Of a stretch of 64,000 nt of DNA, positions 27,299 to 36,269 are shown piece by piece. The stretch covers positions 1 through 64,000 of the forward strand of contig NZ_BJML01000007.1 of assembly GCF_006539145.1 (NCBI RefSeq), written 5' to 3'. The notes under the pieces were generated by a model that saw nothing but the letters and a program-made list of their open reading frames with translations, did not search any database and was not told the origin of the DNA. The stretch is from Microbacterium testaceum. Lineage in GTDB: Bacteria; Actinomycetota; Actinomycetes; Actinomycetales; Microbacteriaceae. The translations under genes were made by a program, and so were the position numbers. How positions within the stretch are numbered: the stretch's first letter is position 1; every line of letters begins with the position of its first letter.

Positions 27299-27388
27299 TC
27301 CAGGGTCGCGCGGTCGCTCGCGGAACGGAACCCCGTACCGAGGAATACCCGCCGAACACCCGTGGTTGCCCCTCGTTCACCTCGATCG

Positions 27389-28471
27389 ATGGGAACTTTC
27401 CTCTTGACTGACTCTTCACATGCCCTCGTGGTGGGCGCGACCGGTATCGCCGGCGGCGCCCTGCTCGATCGACTGGTCGACGACGGCTGGGAGGTGACGG
27501 CGTTGTCGCGGCGGCCCGGCCCGGCGCGGCCGGGAGTGACGTGGCGATCGGCCGACCTGCGCTCGCGCGACGCGCTGACCTCGACCCTGCGGGGCGTCCC
27601 CGTCACGCACGTCTTCTTCACCGCGTGGTCACGGCAGGAGACCGAGGCCGAGAACATCGCCGTCAACGGCGGCATGGTCCGCGACCTGCTCGCCGCGCTC
27701 GCCGAGGCGCCGGTGCGGCACGTCGCTCTGATGACCGGGCTGAAGCACTACCTCGGGCCCTTCGAGGCCTACGGTCAGGGCGAGATGCCCGACACCCCGT
27801 TCCACGAGGACGAGCCGCGGCTCGACGTCGACAACTTCTATTACGCGCAAGAGGATGAGCTCTTCGCCGCGGCGAAGCGCCAGGGCTTCACCTGGTCGGT
27901 GCACCGCTCGCACACCGTGCTCGGGCACGCGGTGGGCAACGCGATGAACATGGGCCTCACCATCGCCGTGGCCGCGGCGATCAGCCGCCACACCGGTCGC
28001 CCGCTCGTCTTCCCCGGCAGCGAGACGCAGTGGAACGGCCTGACCGACGTGACCGACGCCGATCTGCTCGCGAGCCAGATGGCGTGGGCGGCCACACACC
28101 CCGAGGGCGCCGACGAGGCCTTCAACACGGCCAACGGCGACGTGTTCCGCTGGCGCTGGATGTGGCCGCGCATCGCGTCGGACCTCGGTGTGGAGGCCGA
28201 GGGCTTCGACACCGCGCCTCGACCGTTCGAGCAGCAGATGGCGGATGCGGCGCCGGTGTGGGCCGAGATCGTCGAGAAGCACGGTCTCGTCGAGCCGGAC
28301 CTTGCGCGTGTCGCTTCGTGGTGGCACACGGATGCCGATCTCGGACGCGACATCGAAGTGATGACCGACATGTCGAAGAGCCGCCTGGCGGGCTTCGTCG
28401 AGCATCACCGCACGCGGGACTCGTTCTCGCGCCTGTTCGAGCGGTACCGGGCGGCGCGTCTCATTCCCTGA
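27389..28471 (+). CDS. NAD-dependent epimerase/reductase, PRISE-like SDR
   Basis: A 360-residue extended short-chain dehydrogenase. The nucleotide-binding motif GATGIAGGALLDRL is near residue 15. VTHVFFTAW, GLKHYLGPFEAYG and YAQEDELFAAAKRQGFTWSVHRSHTVLG follow the progesterone-5-beta-reductase/iridoid-synthase (PRISE) layout, in which a Tyr in an NFYY-like motif replaces the classical YxxxK pair. This suggests an enone-reducing activity. ATG at 27389 is chosen because it is the first in-frame start; its ribosome site is weak and TTG at 27404 is an alternative. Confidence 0.78.
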   Translation: MGTFLLTDSSHALVVGATGIAGGALLDRLVDDGWEVTALSRRPGPARPGVTWRSADLRSRDALTSTLRGVPVTHVFFTAWSRQETEAENIAVNGGMVRDLLAALAEAPVRHVALMTGLKHYLGPFEAYGQGEMPDTPFHEDEPRLDVDNFYYAQEDELFAAAKRQGFTWSVHRSHTVLGHAVGNAMNMGLTIAVAAAISRHTGRPLVFPGSETQWNGLTDVTDADLLASQMAWAATHPEGADEAFNTANGDVFRWRWMWPRIASDLGVEAEGFDTAPRPFEQQMADAAPVWAEIVEKHGLVEPDLARVASWWHTDADLGRDIEVMTDMSKSRLAGFVEHHRTRDSFSRLFERYRAARLIP

Positions 28472-28500
28472 GCTCGCGCACGCGGTCCGCTCGCGCGAGA

Positions 28501-28655
28501 TGTCCCACTTTGTGCAACTTTCGTGGCGTCCGGCTGCGCATGTGGGGACACGGCTGCCGTGGCATCCGCTGGCGTGTGTCGCTGCGCGAAGTCAGTGCGG
28601 TGGTGTCCCACTTCGTGCACCTTCCATCGCTGCCGCCGCACATCTCGGGACACGG
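28501..28655. repeat. Two TGTCCC...GGGACA elements
   Basis: The gap between the reductase gene and the dGTPase gene holds two related units: TGTCCCACTTTGTGCAAC to GTGGGGACA (28501-28550) and TGTCCCACTTCGTGCACC to TCGGGACA (28604-28652). The first is followed by the CGGCTGCCGTGGCATCCG tail that resembles the 104-bp units at 26319. Confidence 0.85.
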
Positions 28656-28669
28656 GGAAGGGCCCCGGC

Positions 28670-30226
28670 CTACAGCCGTTGCCCCAGCGCCCAGAGCCGG
28701 TCCGCGCGCCCCGAGATCGCCTCCGACAGCGCGAACGCCTGCGAATCGGTGAGGGATGCCACGTAGTCGACGATCCCGCGGGATCGCGCGAGCGTCTCGG
28801 CCTCGGCATCCGAGGGTCGACGCTCGGCGGGCAGGGTCGCGTACTGCTCACGGGCCAGGGAGATGAGCTCCCGCAAGCGGCGGGGCGTGCGAGCGCGGTC
28901 GAGGTCGTCGTCGAGCCATTCGCCCAGTGCCCGCACCGAGCGGGCGAGGATGCGACTCATCCCGCGCTGCTGGATCGCCAGGTCGGGGCGGCTCAGCACG
29001 AAGCGCTTGTGCACGAACTTCAGCACCTCGACGTGGTGCCAGGCCCAGGGCGACAGCACGACCGGCCCCGCTCGGGGGGTGTCGAGGGGCCGCAGCCGCG
29101 CCGACTCCTGGAACCGGCGGATCCACCGATCGGTGAAGGCCGCGAGCCGGCGCTCGGCCGTCAGCGAGCCGTCGAAGGGGCGGGCGAGCAGGTCGGTGAC
29201 CATCTCGGCATCCACGTCGCTGACGGCGTCGAGGAAGGCCTCGTCGTCGGCGATCCACGGGTCGTCGCGGCGCATCTTGCGGCGCAGGCGCTCCAGGCCC
29301 GCCCCGGGCATGAGCTCGGCCCGCACCTCGGCGTCGTCGCGGTCGCGCCACTCGAGCACGTCGTCGAGCCAGCCGCGGAACTCCGCCGCGATGGGCGCGT
29401 GGTCCAGGATCCCCGCCCGGTAGAAATCGTCGACGTCGTGCACCGAGTACGCGATGTCGTCGGCGAGGTCCATCACGGCTCCCTCGATGCTCTGGCGCAG
29501 GGGCGCGGCATCCACCCCCTCCCGGGCGGCGGCCAGGTCGGCGAGATCGAGGTCGTACGCCGAGTACTTATGCACCCGATACGCGCCGTCGGCGGAGCGG
29601 CGGATGCCACGGGGCGGGCCGATCCGCTCGACGTCGGCCGCCTCGACCGACGGTGCCCACGGGTACTTCGCCGACGCGGCGCGCACGGCGGCGGTGAGGT
29701 TGAGTCCCCGAGGGGCGTTCTCGACCACGTCGAGGGCGGTGAGGATGCGATAGGTCTGGGCGTTGCCTTCGAACCCGTCGGTCAGGCCCAGCTCGTCGCG
29801 CGCGAGGCGGTCGAGGGTGGATTCGCCGAGGTGGCCGAACGGCGGGTGGCCGAGGTCGTGGGCGTACGAGGCCGCCTCGACGACCGTGGCGTTGCAGACG
29901 TCGCCCTCGCCGGCCTGCCGCGAACGGGTGTTGAGCTGCTGGGCGACGACGCGCGCGATCGCGCTGACCTTGAGCGTGTGGGTGAGTCGGTTGTGCACGG
30001 GCGCCCCGCCGATCGAGGGCGACACGACCTGCGTGACGGCCGACAGCCGCGAGAAGTACGGCGAGAACTGGATGCGCTCCAGATCGATCGACCACGGGTC
30101 GGCGCGAGCGTCGTCGTGGTCGGGGTGGACGCGGGATGCCGGGTTGCCGACGACGGCGTCTTGGTCGACGTTCACGTGCTCCGGGCGCGCGGCGAATGCC
30201 GGGGGAGTGGTCTCGTTGTGGAGCAA
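28670..30226 (-). CDS. Deoxyguanosinetriphosphate triphosphohydrolase-like HD protein
   Basis: A 518-residue HD-domain protein of the dGTPase family, which removes triphosphate from dNTPs. The metal-binding residues appear as HNRLTHTLKVS, then ASYAHDLGHPPFGHLGE, and a later DLADDIAYSVHD. DPWSIDLERIQFSPYFSRLSAVTQV is the family N-terminal segment. I prefer the TTG start at 30226, because GAGAGGA lies six bases upstream; a GTG at 30262 extends the frame without a ribosome site. It is monocistronic and flanked by repeats downstream. Confidence 0.88.
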   Translation of the reverse strand: MLHNETTPPAFAARPEHVNVDQDAVVGNPASRVHPDHDDARADPWSIDLERIQFSPYFSRLSAVTQVVSPSIGGAPVHNRLTHTLKVSAIARVVAQQLNTRSRQAGEGDVCNATVVEAASYAHDLGHPPFGHLGESTLDRLARDELGLTDGFEGNAQTYRILTALDVVENAPRGLNLTAAVRAASAKYPWAPSVEAADVERIGPPRGIRRSADGAYRVHKYSAYDLDLADLAAAREGVDAAPLRQSIEGAVMDLADDIAYSVHDVDDFYRAGILDHAPIAAEFRGWLDDVLEWRDRDDAEVRAELMPGAGLERLRRKMRRDDPWIADDEAFLDAVSDVDAEMVTDLLARPFDGSLTAERRLAAFTDRWIRRFQESARLRPLDTPRAGPVVLSPWAWHHVEVLKFVHKRFVLSRPDLAIQQRGMSRILARSVRALGEWLDDDLDRARTPRRLRELISLAREQYATLPAERRPSDAEAETLARSRGIVDYVASLTDSQAFALSEAISGRADRLWALGQRL

Positions 30227-30470
30227 AGCGGTCCTCTCGCGGCGTCGACGACGTGGATCCACGCTAACGCGCCGTCTCGGCCGTGTCGTTCGCCGTTGAC
30301 GGCGGTGGTTCTGGCGGCGACGGCTCTCCTGCGTGGGACGAGAGAGACGGTCGCCGCTCTCGCGGCACCTCGTCGGTCTCTTGCGGGGTGGCGTTCAGCT
30401 CGAAGGAGACCCTGCTCCCCGAACCGTGGGGGAGAACCCGGGAGGCCTTCTCGTGCTGGCTGTCCCCGCC

Positions 30471-30953
30471 CAGGCCCGGGTCGTTCACCCGAGTCGCCGC
30501 CGGGAGCTCGGCACCTTGCCCTATGAGCTGATGGCCGGCACGACTGCCGCCGTCGATTTCATCGCCGCGATCGGCGGCCCCGAGGGAACCCGCCGCGAAC
30601 GCCTCGTCCGAGCGATCGAAGCGATCGACGAGCACGAGACCGATCTGCGAGAAGTCATCGAGACCGGCTTCGCCGCCTTTGACGACCTCACCGTACACTC
30701 GCGTGCCGCGCGTCGGTCTCCGACCCTGTTCGTCTCGGTCGCGTGCGGTCGCGATCAGGAACGCGCCCGTTTTCTCGCCAGCCGCTACATCAATGCCCCG
30801 GCCAGTCACTTCTACGCCATCGAGGCCTCACGACGACTCGGACTCGGCGATGGTGGTGCTCTCCGTGTCGGCCTCGCGCCATACAACACGCGGGACGACG
30901 CCGACCGGCTCCTGAACGCGACGGCTGACTTCTTGGCATCCCGCCGGCCGTGA
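30471..30953 (+). pseudogene. N-terminally truncated cysteine-desulfurase-like (class V aminotransferase) remnant
   Basis: The reading frame encodes only the C-terminal third of a cysteine-desulfurase-like PLP protein: RRRELGTLPYELMAGTTAAV, FDDLTVHSRAARRSPTLFVSV, INAPASHFYAIEASRRLGL and RVGLAPYNTRDDADRLLNA. The larger N-terminal part, including the PLP lysine, is not present upstream in any frame. No start codon with a ribosome site precedes the homologous part. It is most likely a decay product. Confidence 0.78.
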
Positions 30954-31105
30954 AAACCCGACCCCGGCGCCCACGCCGGGCGGCACCGTAGTGACCGTGG
31001 CGCTCGCTGGGAAAACGCAGCTCCCTCTTATACGCCTCGATGCTGACCGACGCAATCGTCCGAGTCGCCGAGCGCTCGAAAAGTACCCGGGTTAGCGTTG
31101 CGAAC

Positions 31106-31888
31106 ATGACGCTGAATCATGTTCGACGCGGGAGTGGCAGCCCACTGCTGCTGGTGCACGGCCTGGGCGCAGGCTGGCGATCCTGGACTCCGATCCTCGA
31201 TGAGCTGGCCCGGCACCGAGAGGTCATCGCCGTCGACCTGCCGGGATTCGGTGAGACACCGCCGCTGTCCGGTGACGTCTCGATTGCCACGCTGGCCGAC
31301 GCCGTCGCGGACTTCATCCGCGAGCAGGGACTGGAGGGGGTCTCAACCGTCGGGCAGTCGATGGGCGGCCGAATCGTGCTCGAGCTTGCGCGGCGCGGAG
31401 TGGGCGGGGACAGCGTCGCTTTGGACCCTGGCGGGTTCTGGAGTCCCCGCGAGCGCGCTGTCTTCGCCGCCACGCTGCGGCCGTCGATCGTGCTGGTTCG
31501 CGCATTGCGCGGCGTTCTGCCCGCCTTGCTCAGTAACCCCGTCGGACGGACGGTGCTTCTGGCGCAATTGTCAGCGCGACCGTGGGTCCTTTCGCGGGAA
31601 ACGGTGCTGCCGGACGTGCGCGGACTGGCCGATTCCCCCTCGGTCGGAGCCGCCATGAATGCCCTCACCAAGGGCCCCCTGCAACAGGGCGCCCCCGCGG
31701 GCACGGTACCCGGCCGGGTCACGATCGGGTGGGGTCGGCGCGACCTGGTGACCGTGCCCAAACAGGCCGATCGCGCCACCCACCTGTTCCCGGACGCTTC
31801 GCTGCACTGGTTCGAACGATGCGGCCACTTTCCGCAGTGGGACGTTCCCCACGAAGCGACACGACTCATCCTCGACAGCACCAGCTGA
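31106..31888 (+). CDS. Alpha/beta hydrolase
   Basis: A 260-residue alpha/beta hydrolase. LLLVHGLGAGWRSW is the oxyanion-hole strand, GQSMGG the nucleophile elbow, GRRDLVT holds the acid residue and ERCGHFPQWDVP the catalytic histidine. The GQSMGG form is common in esterase and epoxide-hydrolase-like members. There is no signal peptide. The ATG at 31106 is preferred over an upstream in-frame ATG at 31040, because homology begins at MTLNHVRRGSG. Neighbouring genes do not suggest a substrate. Confidence 0.75.
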   Translation: MTLNHVRRGSGSPLLLVHGLGAGWRSWTPILDELARHREVIAVDLPGFGETPPLSGDVSIATLADAVADFIREQGLEGVSTVGQSMGGRIVLELARRGVGGDSVALDPGGFWSPRERAVFAATLRPSIVLVRALRGVLPALLSNPVGRTVLLAQLSARPWVLSRETVLPDVRGLADSPSVGAAMNALTKGPLQQGAPAGTVPGRVTIGWGRRDLVTVPKQADRATHLFPDASLHWFERCGHFPQWDVPHEATRLILDSTS

Positions 31889-32002
31889 AGCGCGGGGCTG
31901 CGTGCGTCACCGGCCGCCACTGCTCGCCGCGCGGTTCCGAGCAGGTGTGAAAACCGGCGCGAGAGCCGATGCGGTGGTCTGTCTCGCACCCCGCCCGCGC
32001 CG

Positions 32003-34357
32003 TCAGCCCCGCCGCACCTCGACCTCGACGATCCGCGCGTCCTCGACGCCCAGCTCGTACGTCGGCCCGACGATCCGCAGCGCCACCGCCTCGTCGATGT
32101 CGGCGCACGAGGACCCGAGCCGCAGCTCCACCTCGCCCGCCTCGACGACGCGCCGCATCGAACGGTCGCTGTAGGCCAGGCGCGAGGCGGGCACGGTGAA
32201 GCGCACCTCGGCGCTTTCGCCGGGCGCGAGCTCGACCCGCGCGTACGCTACGAGCTGCGCCACCGGGCGTGTGACGCTGGCCACCGCGCGGTGCGCGTAC
32301 ACCTGCACGACATCCGCCCCGTGCCGGTCTCCGGTGTTCATCACGCGCGCCGACACGGTGAACGCGTCACCGGCGCGCACCTCGACAGAAGCTCCGGATG
32401 CCGGCACACCGGCGCCACCGGCAGCTGCGGCCGCCGCGACCCCGTCCACCGTCAACCCCCCGCGCTCGAACGACGTGTACGACAGCCCGAACCCGAACGG
32501 ACGCACGGGCGTCGAGTCGGTGCTCGTGACCCCCGACGGCCCGCCGAGCAGCGGGTGCAGGTACGAGTACGGCTGCGCGCCGGCCGAACGGGGGAGCGAG
32601 ACGGGCAGACGGCCCGAGGGGGTGGCATCCCCCGCCACGAGGGCAGCGAGCGCCGGCGCGCCCTCCTCGCCGGGGAAGAACGCCTGCAACACCGCGGCGG
32701 GACCGCCTGCGGTGTCGAGCGCCCAATCCAGAGCGTAGGGGCGCCCCGTCAGCAGGACGAGCACGACGGGGGTTCCCGTCGCCACGACCGCCTCGACGAG
32801 TTGGCGCTGCACGCCCGGCAGGTCGAGCGAGTCGGCGTCGTTGCCCTCGCCGACGGTTCCGCGACCGAAGAGCCCGGCACGGTCGCCGACGACGACGATC
32901 GCGACCTCGGCCTCGCGGGCGAGGGCGGCGGCGGCATCCAGCCCCGAGAGGTCCGAGCCCTCCACGGCGCATCCTTCCGCGTACGCCACCTCGCCGAAGC
33001 GCTCGACCAAGGCCTCGCGCACGGTCGGCAGCGAGAAGCCGAGCGGGAAGCTCGGGTGGTGCGCGAGTACGTGGTTCGCGAACGAGTAACAGCCCATGAG
33101 GGCGTCGGTGCTGTCGGCGTTCGGGCCGATCACCGCGATCCGTCCCGGCGCGCGAAGCGGCAGCACCCCGTCGTTGCGCAGCAGCACGACCGACTCCTCC
33201 GCGAGACGGCGGGCCAGCGCCCGGTGCTGGGCATCGTCGAGGTCGATCTCGGTCGGGGCGTCGGTGAAGTCGGCATCCAGGAGTCCGAGATCTTCCTTCT
33301 CGGCGAGCACCCGCGCGACGGCGCGGTCGACGACGGCTTCGGGGAGGTCTCCGGATGCCACCCGCTCGGCCAGGTGCGGATACGCGTCGGGCCCCGGGAG
33401 TTCGACGTCGATCCCCGCTTCGAGCGCGAGTTGCGCGGCCTCGCCGCGGTCGGCCGCGACCCCGTGCATCGATCGGAGGAACTCCACGGCGAAGTAGTCG
33501 GAGACGACGGTGCCGTCGAAGCCCCAGCGGCGGCGGAGCAGGTCGGTCAGCAGCTCGGGGTTCGAGGCGACGGGCACACCGTCGATCTCGGTGTACGAGT
33601 TCATGACGCTCCGCACCCCGCCGTCGCGCACCGCCATCTCGAACGGGGGGAGGAAGACATCCTGCAGCTCGCGCCGACCGGCCGACACGGGTGCGTGGTT
33701 GCGGCCGGCGCGTGAGGCGGAGTAGCCCACGAAGTGCTTGAGCGTCGCGTGCACGCCCGCCCCCTGCAGCCCGCGCACGTACGCGGTGCCGATCGTGCCC
33801 ACGACGTAGGGGTCCTCGGCGATGCACTCGTCGACCCGGCCCCACCGCGCGTCGCGCACCACGTCGAGCACCGGAGCCAGGCCCTGGTGAACCCCCACCT
33901 CGCGCATGGAGCGACCGATCGCGGATGCCATGAGCTCCACGGCCTCCGGGTCGAACGACGCGCCCCAGGCCAGGGGCGTGGGGAAGGTCGCCGCCTTCCA
34001 CGCCGCGAACCCGGTCAGGCACTCCTCGTGCACGAGAGCCGGGATGCCGAGGCGGGTGTCGGTCTGCAGGCGGCGCTGCTCGCCCCACAACCAGGCGGCG
34101 CGCTCGACCGGGTCGACGGGCCGCGTGCCGTAGACCCGGGTCAGGTGGCCGAGGCCGTGCACCGTGGCATCCGTGTAGGCCGCCGAGGTGATCTTCTCGC
34201 CCGACAGGGGCGCGACGACCTCGTCGCCCTGGTCGACCCAGTATCCGACGAGCTGCGCGAGCTTCTCGTCGAGGGTCATGTCGGCCACGAGGGCCAGCAC
34301 GCGGGGGGAGATTCCCGGTGCGCGGGCAGCACCGACGTCGGTGTTCTGGATGGTCAT
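32003..34357 (-). CDS. Glycoside hydrolase family 3 beta-glycosidase
   Basis: A 784-residue GH3 enzyme with the (beta/alpha)8 domain, alpha/beta sandwich and C-terminal fibronectin-III-like domain. The nucleophile Asp287 lies in GFDGTVVSDYFAV, and KHF (207-209) and HEECLTG bind the sugar. There is no signal peptide, so it acts in the cytoplasm on imported oligosaccharides. It is the last gene of an operon with two permeases and a binding protein. Beta-glucosidase, beta-xylosidase or arabinosidase activity cannot be separated by eye; the pentose genes nearby favour xylo- or arabino-oligosaccharides. Confidence 0.88.
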   Translation of the reverse strand: MTIQNTDVGAARAPGISPRVLALVADMTLDEKLAQLVGYWVDQGDEVVAPLSGEKITSAAYTDATVHGLGHLTRVYGTRPVDPVERAAWLWGEQRRLQTDTRLGIPALVHEECLTGFAAWKAATFPTPLAWGASFDPEAVELMASAIGRSMREVGVHQGLAPVLDVVRDARWGRVDECIAEDPYVVGTIGTAYVRGLQGAGVHATLKHFVGYSASRAGRNHAPVSAGRRELQDVFLPPFEMAVRDGGVRSVMNSYTEIDGVPVASNPELLTDLLRRRWGFDGTVVSDYFAVEFLRSMHGVAADRGEAAQLALEAGIDVELPGPDAYPHLAERVASGDLPEAVVDRAVARVLAEKEDLGLLDADFTDAPTEIDLDDAQHRALARRLAEESVVLLRNDGVLPLRAPGRIAVIGPNADSTDALMGCYSFANHVLAHHPSFPLGFSLPTVREALVERFGEVAYAEGCAVEGSDLSGLDAAAALAREAEVAIVVVGDRAGLFGRGTVGEGNDADSLDLPGVQRQLVEAVVATGTPVVLVLLTGRPYALDWALDTAGGPAAVLQAFFPGEEGAPALAALVAGDATPSGRLPVSLPRSAGAQPYSYLHPLLGGPSGVTSTDSTPVRPFGFGLSYTSFERGGLTVDGVAAAAAAGGAGVPASGASVEVRAGDAFTVSARVMNTGDRHGADVVQVYAHRAVASVTRPVAQLVAYARVELAPGESAEVRFTVPASRLAYSDRSMRRVVEAGEVELRLGSSCADIDEAVALRIVGPTYELGVEDARIVEVEVRRG

Positions 34358-34363
34358 GGGGGA

Positions 34364-35248
34364 TCAGCCCTTCACGGCGCCGGTGAGGCCGCCGACGATG
34401 CGCCGCTCGAACACGCTGAAGAACAGCAGAGCGGGGATCATCGACAGCGAGGTGAACGCGAGCACTCGCGCGGTGTCGACGGAGTACTGCGAGGCGAAGG
34501 CCTGCGTGCCGAGCGGCAGCGTGTAGGCGGCTTCGTTGTTCAGGATGAACAGCGGCAACATGTAGGAGTTCCAGCTGTTGACGAAGGCCAGGATGCCGAC
34601 CGTCACCACCGCGGGCACCGCGAGGGGGAGCACCATGCGCCAGAAGAAGCCGAGGCGACCGAGTCCGTCGATGGATGCCGCCTCCTGCAGTTCTCGCGGG
34701 ATCGCGGAGAGGAACGGCGACAGGATGATGATCGTCAGCGGCAACGCGAACGCGATCTGCGGCACGATGACGCCGGCGAGGGAGTTCATCAGGCCGAGGT
34801 TGCGCACGAGGATGTACAACGGCGTGATGGCCACGGTCATCGGGAACATGAGCCCCGCGGTGAACAGCGCGAACACCGCGCCGCGGCCGCGGAAGCGATA
34901 GCGAGACAGGCCGTAGGCGGCCATCAGACCCAGCGCGACGACGAACAGTGTCGTGGCGATCGCGGCGATCGCGGAGTTGCCGACCTGTCCCCAGAAGACG
35001 CCGCTCGTCAGCACGTCGGCGTAGTTCTGCCAGTTCCATGTGGTCGGCAAGCCCGAGGGGTCGACCGTGATCTCGGCATTGGAGCGGAAGCCGCCCAGGA
35101 TGATGAACACCACGGGGGCGAGCATCAGCCCGATGAGCAGCAGGGCGACGAAGCCGACGACGACGCCGGTCGAGCGCTTCGAGCCGGCCGGGGCGCGGCG
35201 CACCGACCGCGGAGCTTTCGGGGCGACGAGGGTGGCGGTGGCGGTCAT
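34364..35248 (-). CDS. Carbohydrate ABC transporter permease (MalG type)
   Basis: A 294-residue inner-membrane permease with about six helices and the EAA coupling loop (ELQEAASIDGLGRLGFFWRMVLPLAVPAV). The N-terminal cytoplasmic tail is basic and the first helix starts near residue 30. Its ATG overlaps the stop of the MalF-type permease gene by 4 bp, and its stop is 6 bp before the GH3 start. No ATPase gene is in this operon, so a shared MsiK-type ATPase encoded elsewhere is likely, as is usual for actinobacterial oligosaccharide importers. Confidence 0.9.
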   Translation of the reverse strand: MTATATLVAPKAPRSVRRAPAGSKRSTGVVVGFVALLLIGLMLAPVVFIILGGFRSNAEITVDPSGLPTTWNWQNYADVLTSGVFWGQVGNSAIAAIATTLFVVALGLMAAYGLSRYRFRGRGAVFALFTAGLMFPMTVAITPLYILVRNLGLMNSLAGVIVPQIAFALPLTIIILSPFLSAIPRELQEAASIDGLGRLGFFWRMVLPLAVPAVVTVGILAFVNSWNSYMLPLFILNNEAAYTLPLGTQAFASQYSVDTARVLAFTSLSMIPALLFFSVFERRIVGGLTGAVKG

Positions 35249-36258
35249 GAGGTGCCTCCCGTGAGAGCGCCGGCCGTGTCGCGGCGGAGCACGAAGCGCT
35301 GGTAGATGAGGGCGACGGCGAGCGAGATGAGGAACATCACCACGGCCACGGCGCTGCCGTAGCCGAAGCTGCCGGCGTTGCGGCCGTTGGCGACCATGTA
35401 GGTGGCCATGGTGGAGGTGCCCGCCGTCGAGGCGACGTACTGACCCCAGATGATCCAGACGAGGTCGAACAACTGCAGCGAGCCGATGATCGACAGGAAC
35501 GCCCAGATGCGGATCGTCGGACCCATGAGCGGCAGCACGATGTGGCGCTGGATCTGCCAGTACGAGGCGCCGTCGATCGCGGCAGCCTCGCTCAGCTCCT
35601 CGGGGATGCCCTGGAGCCCGGCGAGGAAGAGGATCACGGCGAAGCCGATGTACTTCCACGTGATGATGATGAGCAGCGTCCAGATCGCGAGTGCCGGGTC
35701 GGAGATCCAGTCCGCGCGAAGTGAGCCGAGCCCGATCTTCTCCAGAGCCCCGTTGAGCGCGCCCCCCGACTGCAGCATGAGGCCCCACCCGAGACCCACG
35801 ACGACCTCGGAGATGACGTAGGGCACGAAGATCAGCACGCGGATGAGCGACTGCGCGCGCATCTTGCGGTTCAACAGCAGTGCGAGACCCAGCGCGAGCG
35901 GCCCCTGCAGGACGAGGGAGCCGACGACGATGAACGCATTGTGGCCGAGGGCCTCGTGGAAGGCCGGGTCGGTGAGGATGGTGACGTAGTTGCGCAGTCC
36001 GACGAAGTCGACCGGAGCGCCGAAGCCCGACCACTTGTAGAAGCCGTAGTAGGCGGCGAGGGCGACGGGCAGGATGACGAACGACACGAACACCACCAGG
36101 GCGGGGCCCAGGAGGATCGCGAGTTCGCCGCGGATGCGCCAGTTCTCGAGCCGGCGCCGCGCGGGCGGCCGCCCGGCCGAGGGGGCGCGCGTGGCGCCCT
36201 CCCCGGCCGGGCGACGAGACCCGGCGTCGGCCGCCGAAACGGCGAGTTGGGTGGTCAT
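35245..36258 (-). CDS. Carbohydrate ABC transporter permease (MalF type)
   Basis: A 337-residue permease with six to seven hydrophobic helices and an EAA loop (ELSEAAAIDGASYWQIQRHIVLPLMGPT). A proline- and arginine-rich N-terminal tail precedes the first helix (LGPALVVFVSFVILPV). It lies 11 bp after the binding-protein gene and overlaps the MalG-type permease gene, so the two form one heterodimeric channel. Confidence 0.9.
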   Translation of the reverse strand: MTTQLAVSAADAGSRRPAGEGATRAPSAGRPPARRRLENWRIRGELAILLGPALVVFVSFVILPVALAAYYGFYKWSGFGAPVDFVGLRNYVTILTDPAFHEALGHNAFIVVGSLVLQGPLALGLALLLNRKMRAQSLIRVLIFVPYVISEVVVGLGWGLMLQSGGALNGALEKIGLGSLRADWISDPALAIWTLLIIITWKYIGFAVILFLAGLQGIPEELSEAAAIDGASYWQIQRHIVLPLMGPTIRIWAFLSIIGSLQLFDLVWIIWGQYVASTAGTSTMATYMVANGRNAGSFGYGSAVAVVMFLISLAVALIYQRFVLRRDTAGALTGGTS

Positions 36259-36269
36259 GGTCGGTGTCC

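Noticed and set aside
30283..30531. Small plus-strand frame upstream of the desulfurase remnant
   Set aside because: Low-complexity shadow without a ribosome site; it does not supply the missing N-terminal domain.
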